A DNA stretch of 64,000 nucleotides from JAGTVG01 sp964543195 (GTDB taxonomy: Bacteria > Bacteroidota > Bacteroidia > Cytophagales > Cyclobacteriaceae), in assembly GCA_964543195.1 (NCBI GenBank), contig CAZIXF010000007.1, positions 50,418-114,417 on the forward strand. The letters run 5' to 3'. The position numbers and the translations under genes are program-made. The notes beneath the pieces were generated by a model. It was not told the DNA's origin. It saw nothing but the letters and a program-made list of their open reading frames with translations, and searched no databases. Positions 16,707-25,462 of this stretch are shown here, one piece after another; positions within the stretch are counted from its first letter, which is position 1; the number at the start of each line of letters is the position of its first letter.

Positions 16707-18029
16707 TTATAAATTTTCAAGGCTCCAGCCATTGTGATATTCCTCACGAAGATAATTATTAGCTTCATTATTATTGGTAATTCTCATACTGGCATAATCC
16801 CATTCCAGCACTTCTTTCGACCGGACTGCGATATTTCCCAGCAAAACCAGTTCGGTTACGGGACATCCGTACTCGAAGTTGGCCCCTGCAGGATCACCAC
16901 CCTTGGCTGCAGCGATCCATTCCTTATAATGTCCGATAGAACGGGGAATGAATGGTTCCGGGAGCTGATACTCTTCATTCCTTTTATCAGGTAAAAGCCG
17001 GGGGTTATTTCCCACTGCATTACAGAGGATCTTGCCCTTGGTTCCTGTCAGCAGTAATCCGCCGTTCCAGTCCCCGAATTCAGCATCCGGCCCAAGTTCT
17101 TCCGGGCGTGGCGGCTGTAGGCCACCATCATACCAGGTTACTTTCACCGGAGGGAGATCGCCTCTTTGAGAGAACTCATAATGTACGATGGATCCACTGG
17201 GATAGGTCTCCTCGTAGAGCTCAGTACTGCTGGCCTGCACTTTTACCGGCTGGGTCAGTTTCAATGTTTTTACAATGGGATCAAACTGATGACATCCCAT
17301 GTCGCCCAATGCCCCTGTACCAAAATCGTACCATCCTCTCCATTTGAAGGGAACATAGGCCGGATGGTAAGGCCTCTTCGGAGCCGGGCCAAGCCAGAGG
17401 TCCCAGTCCAGGGTGGAAGGCACAGCCGGGGTGTCCTCAGGTCGTTTTAATCCCTGGGGCCAAATTGGTCGATTAGACCAGGTATGAACTTCAGATACCG
17501 CGCCGATTGCACCGCTCCATACCATTTCTGCCAGGATACGATGGTCGTCGGAAGCGTTTTGCTGGGTGCTCATCTGGGTGGCCACCCCGGATTCCCTCGC
17601 TGTTTTCAATAGCTCCCGCGATTCGTATACCGTCTTGGTAAGAGGTTTGGCGCAGTAAAGGTGTTTTTTCATCTTCATGGCCATAATGGCCGGTATGGCA
17701 TGGGTATGATCGGGGGTTCCTACAATCACCGCATCTATACGGTCTGCCTCTTTTTCAAACATGACCCTGAAATCGGTATACTGCCTGGCTCCGGGATAGG
17801 CCTTATAGGTTTCCGAAGCCCGCTTATCGTCTACATCACAAAGAGCTACAATATTTTCACTATTGCAGTTGTCAATATAACTTTTACAGACTCCTCCGGC
17901 CCCTACAGAGGCAATGTTTAATTTATCACTGGGAGCAACGTAGTGTTTCCCCCCGAGAACATATCTTGGCACAATGTAAAAAGCAGGGATAGAAGCTCCC
18001 GCGGTCTTTAAAAAATTTCTTCTTTTCAT
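16707..18029 (-). CDS. Gfo/Idh/MocA family oxidoreductase, exported by a Tat-type signal
   Basis: NAD(P)-dependent sugar or inositol dehydrogenase-like protein, 440 residues. The start MKRRNFLKTAGASIPAFYIV is a Bacteroidota Tat-like leader (RRNFLK). The Rossmann loop reads SVGAGGVCKS, the GTPDHTH segment follows and CAKPLTKTVYESREL holds the conserved Lys-Pro of the family (EKP in most members, AKP here). The C-terminal half fits the secreted subfamily common in polysaccharide-degrading Bacteroidota. Glycosidase activity has been shown for some exported relatives with NAD as a bound cofactor, but the substrate here is unknown. Confidence 0.88.
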   Translation of the reverse strand: MKRRNFLKTAGASIPAFYIVPRYVLGGKHYVAPSDKLNIASVGAGGVCKSYIDNCNSENIVALCDVDDKRASETYKAYPGARQYTDFRVMFEKEADRIDAVIVGTPDHTHAIPAIMAMKMKKHLYCAKPLTKTVYESRELLKTARESGVATQMSTQQNASDDHRILAEMVWSGAIGAVSEVHTWSNRPIWPQGLKRPEDTPAVPSTLDWDLWLGPAPKRPYHPAYVPFKWRGWYDFGTGALGDMGCHQFDPIVKTLKLTQPVKVQASSTELYEETYPSGSIVHYEFSQRGDLPPVKVTWYDGGLQPPRPEELGPDAEFGDWNGGLLLTGTKGKILCNAVGNNPRLLPDKRNEEYQLPEPFIPRSIGHYKEWIAAAKGGDPAGANFEYGCPVTELVLLGNIAVRSKEVLEWDYASMRITNNNEANNYLREEYHNGWSLENL

Positions 18030-18284
18030 TTGTTAAAAATTATACTATGAATCGGTGATCGAAAAATCATCCCATTTTAAAATTATAAAAAATGTAATAA
18101 ATAATATCAGTTTAACCATAAAAATTGATTTTCGCCCGGATGTATTAGTTATTTTACTACGAGGCGGATGATATTCCAAATCCCCAATCACAAATCACAA
18201 ATCACAAATTCCCAAATCCCAAATTCCAAATTCCAAATCCCAAGTCGCAAATCAAAAATCCCGAAATACCCAGTTCTTCTGTTC
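18030..18284. repeat. Intergenic segment with a degenerate heptamer array (CAAATCC/CAAATCA)
   Basis: Between the oxidoreductase start and the protease stop. From about 18176 to 18265 the plus strand consists of roughly twelve imperfect copies of a 7-bp unit: CAAATCA, CAAATTC, CAAATCC and CCAAATT variants. The period equals that of the array at the right end of the window, but the unit differs. No coding potential. Seen directly. Confidence 0.8.
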
Positions 18285-21200
18285 TTATTTGACAATTATT
18301 TTCTTCACGGACCGTCCTGCCCGCCGTTGATCCAGTTGAATCAGATAAACCCCAGGCGGATATGCATGCAGATCCAGCTTGCCGTTCAGTGATTCGGCTG
18401 ACTTAACGAATTCATGCCGCTCAATCAATCTGCCCGTGAGCGTCAGAATGCTCAGGGTTACCGGACCATAATGATCATTGACCAGTTCATAGTAAAGCGT
18501 GGAATTGGCCGGATTGGGGAAAAGGGTCCAGGAACGGTCAAGGGGTGATTGTTCAATACCCGCAATGATGTTGATTACCTGAGAAGTTGAATCCTGACAA
18601 CCATCCAGTGTGGTAACGGTAAGTGCGACTTTTATCGGATCGGATGAATTAACATTAAAACTGGCATTCTGATCGCGGCTGATCTCTCCGGTGCTGAGTT
18701 CCCATAACCAGAAAGAAGCATTGCTCGACTGATCGGTAAATGAAAGGGCCACATCCTTGTCTTCAATGATACTATCCTGGCTTACGGTAAATTCAGCTGC
18801 GGGTGCCGGATGTTTTTTTACATTGACCGTATCGGACCGGGAAACACAGCCCAGTTCGGAATCCCGGACCTCCACACTATAATTTCCGGCTTCGGTAACG
18901 ATCAGGCTCTGTGTATTTTCACCCCCGGGGCTCCAGGAATATGAATCGGCTTCCTTTGCGATCAGTATCAGCGTGTCGCCTTCACATAACTGTGTAGGGC
19001 CCGAAAGGGTGATTTCCGGATTGGCCTTGACAGTCACCCGCGCGGGTGCCCGCACACTTTCCCATGAATTCTCTGCATTGGACACGTAAAAAACAGTATC
19101 ATTCAAGAGATGATCCGTTTCATATTGACTCCCCTCAAAAAAGGCGATACCGCCGGTTTTTGTTTTATACCATTTGATGGAATCTGCCCCTGTAGCGGTA
19201 ATTATCGCCTTTTGATTATAACATACCTCAACCGGAGCTACATCAGGAACGGGCTCTCGAAGGGTAAAATTATACGTGGTATCGGCAGCATATGCCGATT
19301 GGAAAAGATCATCGGGATCGGATGCGCCATGAATGGCAAAAGCGATTACAATACTGTCGCCGGGAGCGATGATATGGGGCCCCGAGGCAATGGCATGACT
19401 TACGTCATTGCCGGTTTCTGATGAAAATCCTGCACTGTCCCGGGCAATCCCGCTGGAAATCGATTCAAATTTTTCTGAATCCGTAAATCCGTCATAAACA
19501 CCCCACGGATTATCCTCGATGGTATGATCATTGTCCACGGCCCAGTAATTGGCGGGCTCTGTGAGTAATTGTATGCCTGCATATAGCTTTTTGGCCGTAT
19601 CGGTATTATGAATATAGCCAAGTGAAAGGTCATCGCTCCACAAAGCCAGATCCTGCCTGCCCTGGTCACTTATATCCCAGTCGGCATACAATCCCGCATG
19701 AAAATCATTCAATGTGCTGTCACCCGTATTTTTTATACTGTATTCGATAATAAAATATTGATCGTTGGGTTTTTCCTTCCATACCATTGACCTGAAACCT
19801 ACGAGTACGTTATTGGCTGATGCGCCCGCACTGTCATCAGAAAAACTGCCTAATATCTCAGAGCTTGAAAAATCACCCGGACTCAAATCTTTTATTCTTT
19901 CCTGGGAAACAAAATCGGCATCATATTCGGCCGCCGTCGATCGAACATTATTCGAGATCTGGTCCGCCGAATTGCCCATAACCACACCCATCTCGAATAA
20001 CATATTCTTTTCGTCAAACACAAACCCGAGCCCTTCATCTTGTTCAGTATCCTGGTACCCGATCCGTCCATTTTCCGCTACGGTAGAGGACACGGTATTT
20101 TCTTCGATATTCAGGAAGGTAGGGTTAAGGAGTACCGAAGCGAACTGATAATCCTGGTAGAATCCATCGGTGAATTCAAAAAGCAGGTCGACTTTGAGAT
20201 TGGCAGGAATATTTTCTGCTATTTTCACCCGAAAGGGGTTGCCCACATTAGATACGACCTGGCCGGATTCGATAACGCCAAGTACGCTGAAATTATCGAT
20301 TACTTGTAGAAGCGTGGATCTGCTTGTCAGGGTTATTTTAAGTGATCCTTGTGTAGACCAGAGAAAATTTTTGAAGTTGGCCACTAGGAAGGCCTCTTCT
20401 CCCAATTGAGGGGTCTTACCTTCACTATTGAGAAGACGAAAATTGATCATCCTGATTGAAGGTGGCTGAGAAGTCAACGCATTTTCCATATCCAGCAATC
20501 CTTTGCCCAGTTTATAATTGAATGTCGGACTTGAATTGACCTCGTATATGGTATCATTAGCAGTTACCCGGAGTAATTCTCCAACCTGGAAACCCGTAAG
20601 TTCCGGATAAACGCTTTTAACCAGGCCTGCCGCACCTGCTACCATTGGAGAAGAAAAAGAAGTTCCCTGTGTACTGCTGTATTCCTTATTATAAGTTAAT
20701 ACAGGTATCCCGCTACCGAAGGCTGTAATGTCAACCCCTTTTCCATAGGTAGTAAATGACGATTTTTTTAGTTGACCGTCGACCGCTGCAACGGATAATA
20801 CATTCTCATAATCCGAAGGATAATGGGATTCCTCCTTTCCGCTGTTTCCCGAAGAGGCAACAACCAGTGCTCCCATATCCAGCGCGGCAAAGTTCATGAT
20901 ATCCTGATTGATCTGACTCCGGAAAGTGCTTCCCCAGGAACAGTTGATGACATCGGCTCCCATCATGGCGGCATAGATCACACCAAGATAAGGGCTTGAG
21001 GCATAAGATAATTCGTCTTCCGGCTGATTGTCGGCAAAATGCTTGGTGGCCAGTATCCTGCAGTTGTAACCTGTTCCTGCAAACCCTATTTCATTGTTGG
21101 GTGTAGCACCGGCCACTCCGGCCACTTCAAGTCCGTGAGCATGACCACCTCCTTTTTTGATATTGACATTATTATCCTCATCGTCTTCGACCTCCTCTTG

Positions 21201-21902
21201 TGCACCGGCAAAATCCCAACCCTGATAATCATCCACATAACCGTTATTGTCATTGTCGATGCCATCCACCGGGTCATCCGGGTTAGTCCAGAGATTGGCT
21301 TTCAGATCGGGATGGTTTTTCTGAATGCCTGAATCGATAATGGCAACAACTACCGTAGTGTCCCCCGGGGTAATATCCCAGGCTTCGAACGCTTTCACCA
21401 GTTCAAGATAATACTGGCGCCCGATCAGGTCGTCATTGGGAACGAAATCGATTTTCTGTCTGTAAACCGGTTCGGAGATTTCAACCATGCCGGTATTGTA
21501 CATCAGGTTAATGGCTTCATCCACGGGAACAGCCGGGTCAAAGGACACCATTTGATACAGGCTCATGTCATAATTGAATGGCTGCGACCGGCGTGCTTTA
21601 TGTAGGTTAAGCTGGTTTTCGGTTACAAGAGGTTTGACTTTTTTAAGTGTTATGTGGTCTGCCACCCTGGAGGAAAAATCATCCCTCTTAAGCTGGTTAA
21701 GAAATGAATGTTTATATTCCGGCTTGAGCTTGATGAATATCTTACCCTGGTGATAATCCTCACGGGTAATCCTGTGATCGAACTTAAAGTATCTTTTTTT
21801 TATAACCGGTATATCCTGGCAGAAAGCCTGTGATGTAATTAATATACCGGTCATTATTATGATCCAGATCCTGAAAATCATTATGGTCTCTGTCTTTCCC
21901 AT
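18285..21902 (-). CDS. Secreted subtilisin-like serine protease with T9SS sorting domain
   Basis: S8 peptidase of 1205 residues. A signal peptide ends near AFCQ (an alternative start seven codons in, at 21881, gives a neater leader). Residues about 35-150 look like an inhibitor-type propeptide. The catalytic triad is Asp190 (AIIDSGIQ), His256 (HAHGLEVAG) and Ser415 (GTSFSSPMVAG), with the oxyanion Asn353 in SSGNSG. An Asp/Asn-rich calcium-type insert (DGIDNDNNGYVDD) follows the Asp. A long beta-rich region, an Ig-like segment near 990 and a PKD-like domain near 1065 lead to a type IX secretion C-terminal domain (SWTLFPNPANSTLYY, ending RSVKKIIVK). It is therefore likely attached to the cell surface or released. 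Confidence 0.93.
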   Translation of the reverse strand: MGKTETIMIFRIWIIIMTGILITSQAFCQDIPVIKKRYFKFDHRITREDYHQGKIFIKLKPEYKHSFLNQLKRDDFSSRVADHITLKKVKPLVTENQLNLHKARRSQPFNYDMSLYQMVSFDPAVPVDEAINLMYNTGMVEISEPVYRQKIDFVPNDDLIGRQYYLELVKAFEAWDITPGDTTVVVAIIDSGIQKNHPDLKANLWTNPDDPVDGIDNDNNGYVDDYQGWDFAGAQEEVEDDEDNNVNIKKGGGHAHGLEVAGVAGATPNNEIGFAGTGYNCRILATKHFADNQPEDELSYASSPYLGVIYAAMMGADVINCSWGSTFRSQINQDIMNFAALDMGALVVASSGNSGKEESHYPSDYENVLSVAAVDGQLKKSSFTTYGKGVDITAFGSGIPVLTYNKEYSSTQGTSFSSPMVAGAAGLVKSVYPELTGFQVGELLRVTANDTIYEVNSSPTFNYKLGKGLLDMENALTSQPPSIRMINFRLLNSEGKTPQLGEEAFLVANFKNFLWSTQGSLKITLTSRSTLLQVIDNFSVLGVIESGQVVSNVGNPFRVKIAENIPANLKVDLLFEFTDGFYQDYQFASVLLNPTFLNIEENTVSSTVAENGRIGYQDTEQDEGLGFVFDEKNMLFEMGVVMGNSADQISNNVRSTAAEYDADFVSQERIKDLSPGDFSSSEILGSFSDDSAGASANNVLVGFRSMVWKEKPNDQYFIIEYSIKNTGDSTLNDFHAGLYADWDISDQGRQDLALWSDDLSLGYIHNTDTAKKLYAGIQLLTEPANYWAVDNDHTIEDNPWGVYDGFTDSEKFESISSGIARDSAGFSSETGNDVSHAIASGPHIIAPGDSIVIAFAIHGASDPDDLFQSAYAADTTYNFTLREPVPDVAPVEVCYNQKAIITATGADSIKWYKTKTGGIAFFEGSQYETDHLLNDTVFYVSNAENSWESVRAPARVTVKANPEITLSGPTQLCEGDTLILIAKEADSYSWSPGGENTQSLIVTEAGNYSVEVRDSELGCVSRSDTVNVKKHPAPAAEFTVSQDSIIEDKDVALSFTDQSSNASFWLWELSTGEISRDQNASFNVNSSDPIKVALTVTTLDGCQDSTSQVINIIAGIEQSPLDRSWTLFPNPANSTLYYELVNDHYGPVTLSILTLTGRLIERHEFVKSAESLNGKLDLHAYPPGVYLIQLDQRRAGRSVKKIIVK

Positions 21903-22394
21903 GATGAATACATGATTAACAAATATACAATGAATGTGTTTTATTTAATGTAATGACGCGGTCAATATGGGTTTTTTCAGTAATCTTAACCGGGAATGGA
22001 TCTTTGCCTGGATTTCATTCAGTATCGGAAGAAAAACCCAACATCTGCTGAACGGTTTTATTTCCTGATTATGATACACTTTCCTGAAGAAAAGCCAATA
22101 TCCTGAACGATTTTTTTACATGATTTTGATGTGTTAACCGGGCAAAAGACTGATATCTGGGCTGATTTTTAGCTTAGATCAGGATGCTATCTAAGGATAT
22201 CAACCCCCAGGGAGGAACATGTTTTCACTTTTTTTCTATGTGTGGTTTATGAGATCAACCATTTAACCATCTTGTTTCTAACCCCGATGCAATACTTTAT
22301 CAAAACAAACCTGTATAATCTTAATCTTAAAATGTAAATTTGTTTTTTTAACCTTGATTTATTTTTTCGGCTATTTTTTATCCCGAAAACAAAG
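21903..22394. repeat. Divergent intergenic region with about three degenerate copies of a 57-bp unit
   Basis: Lies between the protease (minus) and the FmdE-like gene (plus). Two copies align by eye: from 22027 (AAGAAAAACCCAACATCTG, then CTGAACGGTTTTATTTCCTG) and from 22086 (AAGAAAAGCCAATATCCTG, then AACGATTTTTTTACATGATT). A partial third follows at 22142-22172 and a weaker one precedes at 21989. A TAAATTTG box at 22335-22342 could be the -7 element of the FmdE gene, but no TTTG stands at the right distance upstream. No cobalamin riboswitch core was recognised. Confidence 0.5.
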
Positions 22395-23009
22395 ATGAAA
22401 AACGATTATCCTGAAGATACGGCCATCATTTCGAGACCTAATGTTGTATTTAATTATTATCCGGCAAACCCCGGGTTTTTTAAGCCCGATCTGCAACCCT
22501 ATGTAAAAGAAATAATAAAGACCCATGGGATCGAGGAATGGCGGGCTTCCTTGTTGACCCATGAAATGCACCGGCATCTGGGTATTTATTCCATCATCGG
22601 GGTAAAAATGGGGATCCTTGCGCGGGAAGTATCGGATACGGGTCTGGATGATCTCAGTGTGGAAGCATATACCGGATATCAGCCTCCTTTGAGTTGCCTG
22701 ATAGATGGACTACAGGTGGCGACAGGGGCTAGTCTTGGGCGGGGGAAAATCACGGTAATAAACAATGATACCTGTTATCCGGAAGCCGATTTCATTATAA
22801 ACCAGGAATGTATTAAAATAAAGCTGAAGACAGATTATTTGAATGTAATTAACAGTATGATCAATGAAATGGGCCGTAAATATCCTTCCGGATCTTCTTC
22901 CTACTTTGATAATATCAGAAAAATATCTATAAAATACTGGCTGGAATTTAGCAGATATGATATCTTTGAGGTTGTTCATTTTATGAAATCAATCAAAAAG
23001 GTAAATTAA
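22395..23009 (+). CDS. FmdE-like domain protein
   Basis: Protein of 204 residues resembling the FmdE family, first named from formylmethanofuran dehydrogenase operons and thought to bind a metal. Family elements: THEMHRHLGIYSIIGVKMG (residues about 55-73, comparable with the His-rich HxHxxPG-like entry motif), SVEAYTGYQPPLSCLIDGLQ and TGASLGRGKI. The CPG of typical members is replaced (HRHLGIYS), and no C-terminal zinc ribbon is present. No signal peptide, so cytoplasmic. It stands four bases before a TonB receptor gene and is clearly co-transcribed with it. I infer a role in handling the metal or metallophore the receptor imports; methanofuran chemistry is unlikely here. Confidence 0.72.
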   Translation: MKNDYPEDTAIISRPNVVFNYYPANPGFFKPDLQPYVKEIIKTHGIEEWRASLLTHEMHRHLGIYSIIGVKMGILAREVSDTGLDDLSVEAYTGYQPPLSCLIDGLQVATGASLGRGKITVINNDTCYPEADFIINQECIKIKLKTDYLNVINSMINEMGRKYPSGSSSYFDNIRKISIKYWLEFSRYDIFEVVHFMKSIKKVN

Positions 23010-23013
23010 AAGA

Positions 23014-24882
23014 ATGAGAATTTCCATAAAGCGTTTGGGGGCGTTAACAGCCGGTATATTATTATCAACAGGATTATTGGCCCAGCAGGAGGATACCACG
23101 AGGACCTATGAAATGGATCCACTGGTGATTACCGGTACCCGGATCACAAGGCAGAAAAGCGAGATCCCTGCCAGTATATCGGTAATTACAAGAAGACAGC
23201 TTGAAAACAGCATTAATGTAAACATACTTCCCGTACTGGCGAAGCGTGTACCCGGACTGTTTGTAAACCAGAGAAATATTATTGGTTATGGCATCGGACC
23301 GAATTCCGGGGGCAATATCAGTATCCGGGGTGTAAGCGGAACACCCAACACGCAGGTTCTCATGCTGATCGACGGACAACCTCAGTTCATGGGTATATTC
23401 GGGCATCCCATATCCGATTCCTATACGCTTTCGGATATTGAACGTGTGGAAGTGATCCGCGGACCTGCCTCCATACTCTATGGCTCCAACGCCATGGGTG
23501 GCGCAGTTAACCTGATTACCCGTCAACCCGAAGAAGGGGTGAGTCTTTACGGTAAGGCGGCCTATGGGTCATACAACACCTCCATCCTTACCGGATCTGC
23601 GGGATATAACAACGGTGATTTCAGTGCCTTTGGATCGGTAAACCGCGAACGGACCGATGGATTCCGGGATGACGGAAACGATGAATTCAACAATACCACA
23701 GGATATCTCAAACTGGATTATGCGGTGACCGGAAATATCAACCTGGCGCTTGATGGAAACCTGTCCGATGCTACCTTTAATACACCAGGGCCCGTAGACG
23801 GGTCGGCACCGGCGGATAGTGTTCGTGAATACACAAGGGGACGTACTGCACTTTCCCTTGAAAATCAGTTCGAAAAGGTAGAAGGAGCCCTGAAGTTTTT
23901 TTATAATTTCGGGGACCATGCTTTTTCAGATGGTTTCAGATCAAATGACTTCAACTACGGGATCACCTTTTATCAGAACCTCAAATTGCTGGAAGGCAAT
24001 ATCCTGACCCTTGGAGTGGATTCCAAGAAATTCGGTGGAGAGCCGGAAAATATAAATACGCCTCCCGGTCTGCCTCCCGGTTTTGACGAGGCCTACGAGA
24101 TCAATGAGACCGATCTGTATGCCCTGCTCCAGCAGGACCTGGGTGATCAGGTATCACTGAGTGCAGGATACCGGTTTGTAAACAATAGCCTGTACGGTTC
24201 GGCTCATGTGCCTGCCTTCGGACTGGCGTATCAGATGACACAAAATTCAACCCTGAAAGCTGCCGCCACCAAAGGATTCAGGAGCCCTGCCATTATCGAT
24301 CTTTTTCTATTCCCGGTGGCTAACGACGAGCTGGAGCCGGAAGAATTGTGGAATTATGAAGTGTCCTATGCGCAGGCATTACAGGATGACAAACTTAATT
24401 TCGAGTTGACTGCCTTTTTTATCGATGGCAAAAATATGATCCAGCCGGTCGTGATCACTGCTCCGCCGCCGACAAAAATAAACACAGGAGCATTTAATAA
24501 TAAGGGTGTGGAAGTTATGGGCGATTATCAGGTTATGAAAGATCTGAACCTCAATTTCAATTACACCTATCTTTCGACATCAAAGGAAGTATTGTACTCG
24601 CCCGAACATCAGCTCCATTTTCACGGTCAATACCGGATCAGTTCGTTCTCCGTCATGCTGGGTTATGAACTGGTCAATGACCTTACCACTTTTGTGGGAG
24701 AACCGGAGATCACAAAGGAAAATTACTCACTGGTTAACCTTCGATCCAACTGGCAGGCTACCCCCTGGATGAATGTTTTTCTGGAGCTTAATAATCTTTT
24801 TGATGTACAATATCAAATAGACAGGGGATATCCGCTTCCCGGGTTTAATGCGCTCGGAGGTATTGAATTCAGATATCGATGA
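23014..24882 (+). CDS. TonB-dependent outer membrane receptor
   Basis: Outer membrane barrel of 622 residues. Signal peptide ends at GLLAQQED; the plug domain begins with YEMDPLVITGTRITR (TonB box region) and has ISIRGVSGTPNTQVLMLIDG and RVEVIRGPASILYGSNAMGG, typical of siderophore, cobalamin or metal receptors. The barrel ends with the aromatic signature GGIEFRYR. Size and lack of a SusD partner argue against a SusC-type glycan receptor. The upstream FmdE-like gene (four-base spacing) suggests metal or metal-chelate uptake. Substrate not determinable. No terminator seen directly after it. Confidence 0.9.
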   Translation: MRISIKRLGALTAGILLSTGLLAQQEDTTRTYEMDPLVITGTRITRQKSEIPASISVITRRQLENSINVNILPVLAKRVPGLFVNQRNIIGYGIGPNSGGNISIRGVSGTPNTQVLMLIDGQPQFMGIFGHPISDSYTLSDIERVEVIRGPASILYGSNAMGGAVNLITRQPEEGVSLYGKAAYGSYNTSILTGSAGYNNGDFSAFGSVNRERTDGFRDDGNDEFNNTTGYLKLDYAVTGNINLALDGNLSDATFNTPGPVDGSAPADSVREYTRGRTALSLENQFEKVEGALKFFYNFGDHAFSDGFRSNDFNYGITFYQNLKLLEGNILTLGVDSKKFGGEPENINTPPGLPPGFDEAYEINETDLYALLQQDLGDQVSLSAGYRFVNNSLYGSAHVPAFGLAYQMTQNSTLKAAATKGFRSPAIIDLFLFPVANDELEPEELWNYEVSYAQALQDDKLNFELTAFFIDGKNMIQPVVITAPPPTKINTGAFNNKGVEVMGDYQVMKDLNLNFNYTYLSTSKEVLYSPEHQLHFHGQYRISSFSVMLGYELVNDLTTFVGEPEITKENYSLVNLRSNWQATPWMNVFLELNNLFDVQYQIDRGYPLPGFNALGGIEFRYR

Positions 24883-25039
24883 TCTGATCAGCGAATATTC
24901 AAACCAGAATATCCATTAGAGCATAAATTCCTGATTATCAAAATAGTTTCTAATGACGGTCATTAGGGATTATTATCTTTATTATTCACATTTTCAGAGA
25001 GTTACGCATATATTTTATATTCTAATGAAGGATTTCGGT

Positions 25040-25313
25040 TCAATACTTTGGCCCCCGGATCTTTCGGTTTTTGATCTCCATGATCGCCTTGTTTGCTTCC
25101 TCCATGACCCCGACCACCTGGTGTCCGGGCACAACCGGAAAGGAAGTGAAGTCCGTTCTTCTATTTCATCCAGTTCGGTATGACATACACACAAACCGAT
25201 ATCCGGATGATGATCTCATGGTCTGTGATCTCGGGCACGTGAATATCTGCAAGTAAAAGCGAATTGTCATTTTCAGACAGGTCAACAATGTGATGTGACT
25301 GCATGGCTTTCAT
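25040..25313 (-). pseudogene. Zinc-type alcohol dehydrogenase, frameshifted N-terminal relic
   Basis: On the minus strand an ATG at 25313 begins MKAMQSHHIVDLSEND, continues with IHVPEITDHEIIIRISVC, then needs a one-base frame change near 25180 to read VCHTELDEIEERTSLP and another near 25140 to read PVVPGHQVVGVMEEANKAI. These are the catalytic-zinc Cys region (GVCHTEL, with the Gly codon lacking a base) and the PGHQVVG motif of the GroES-like domain of medium-chain zinc alcohol dehydrogenases. A stop at 25040 follows; the nucleotide-binding domain is missing. Two frameshifts and loss of some 250 residues make it a dead gene. Translation was done by hand. Confidence 0.82.
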
Positions 25314-25377
25314 AACAAAAAGAGACAGGTTGTTTTAATTCCAGCAAAAAGAGTTCCGCCTGAAACAGTAGTCCATT

Positions 25378-25462
25378 TGTATTATTAATTTGATCCTGCC
25401 ACGATCATTGTGGTTTATCTCCCATTTACTTGTATTATTGAAGATGTCCTGCCACGATCATT
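25378..25462. repeat. Imperfect 33-bp direct duplication at the 3' end of the sulfatase gene
   Basis: TTGTATTATT plus TCCTGCCACGATCATT occurs at 25378-25409 and again at 25430-25462 (offset 53), with a third TCCTGCCAC at 25471-25479 inside the sulfatase reading frame. The second copy contains the sulfatase stop codon, so the unit looks like a duplication of the gene's tail. Confidence 0.7.

Noticed and set aside
22173..22394. Cobalamin riboswitch upstream of the TonB receptor operon
   Set aside because: No recognisable B12-box core or conserved hairpins could be found; the receptor's substrate therefore stays open.
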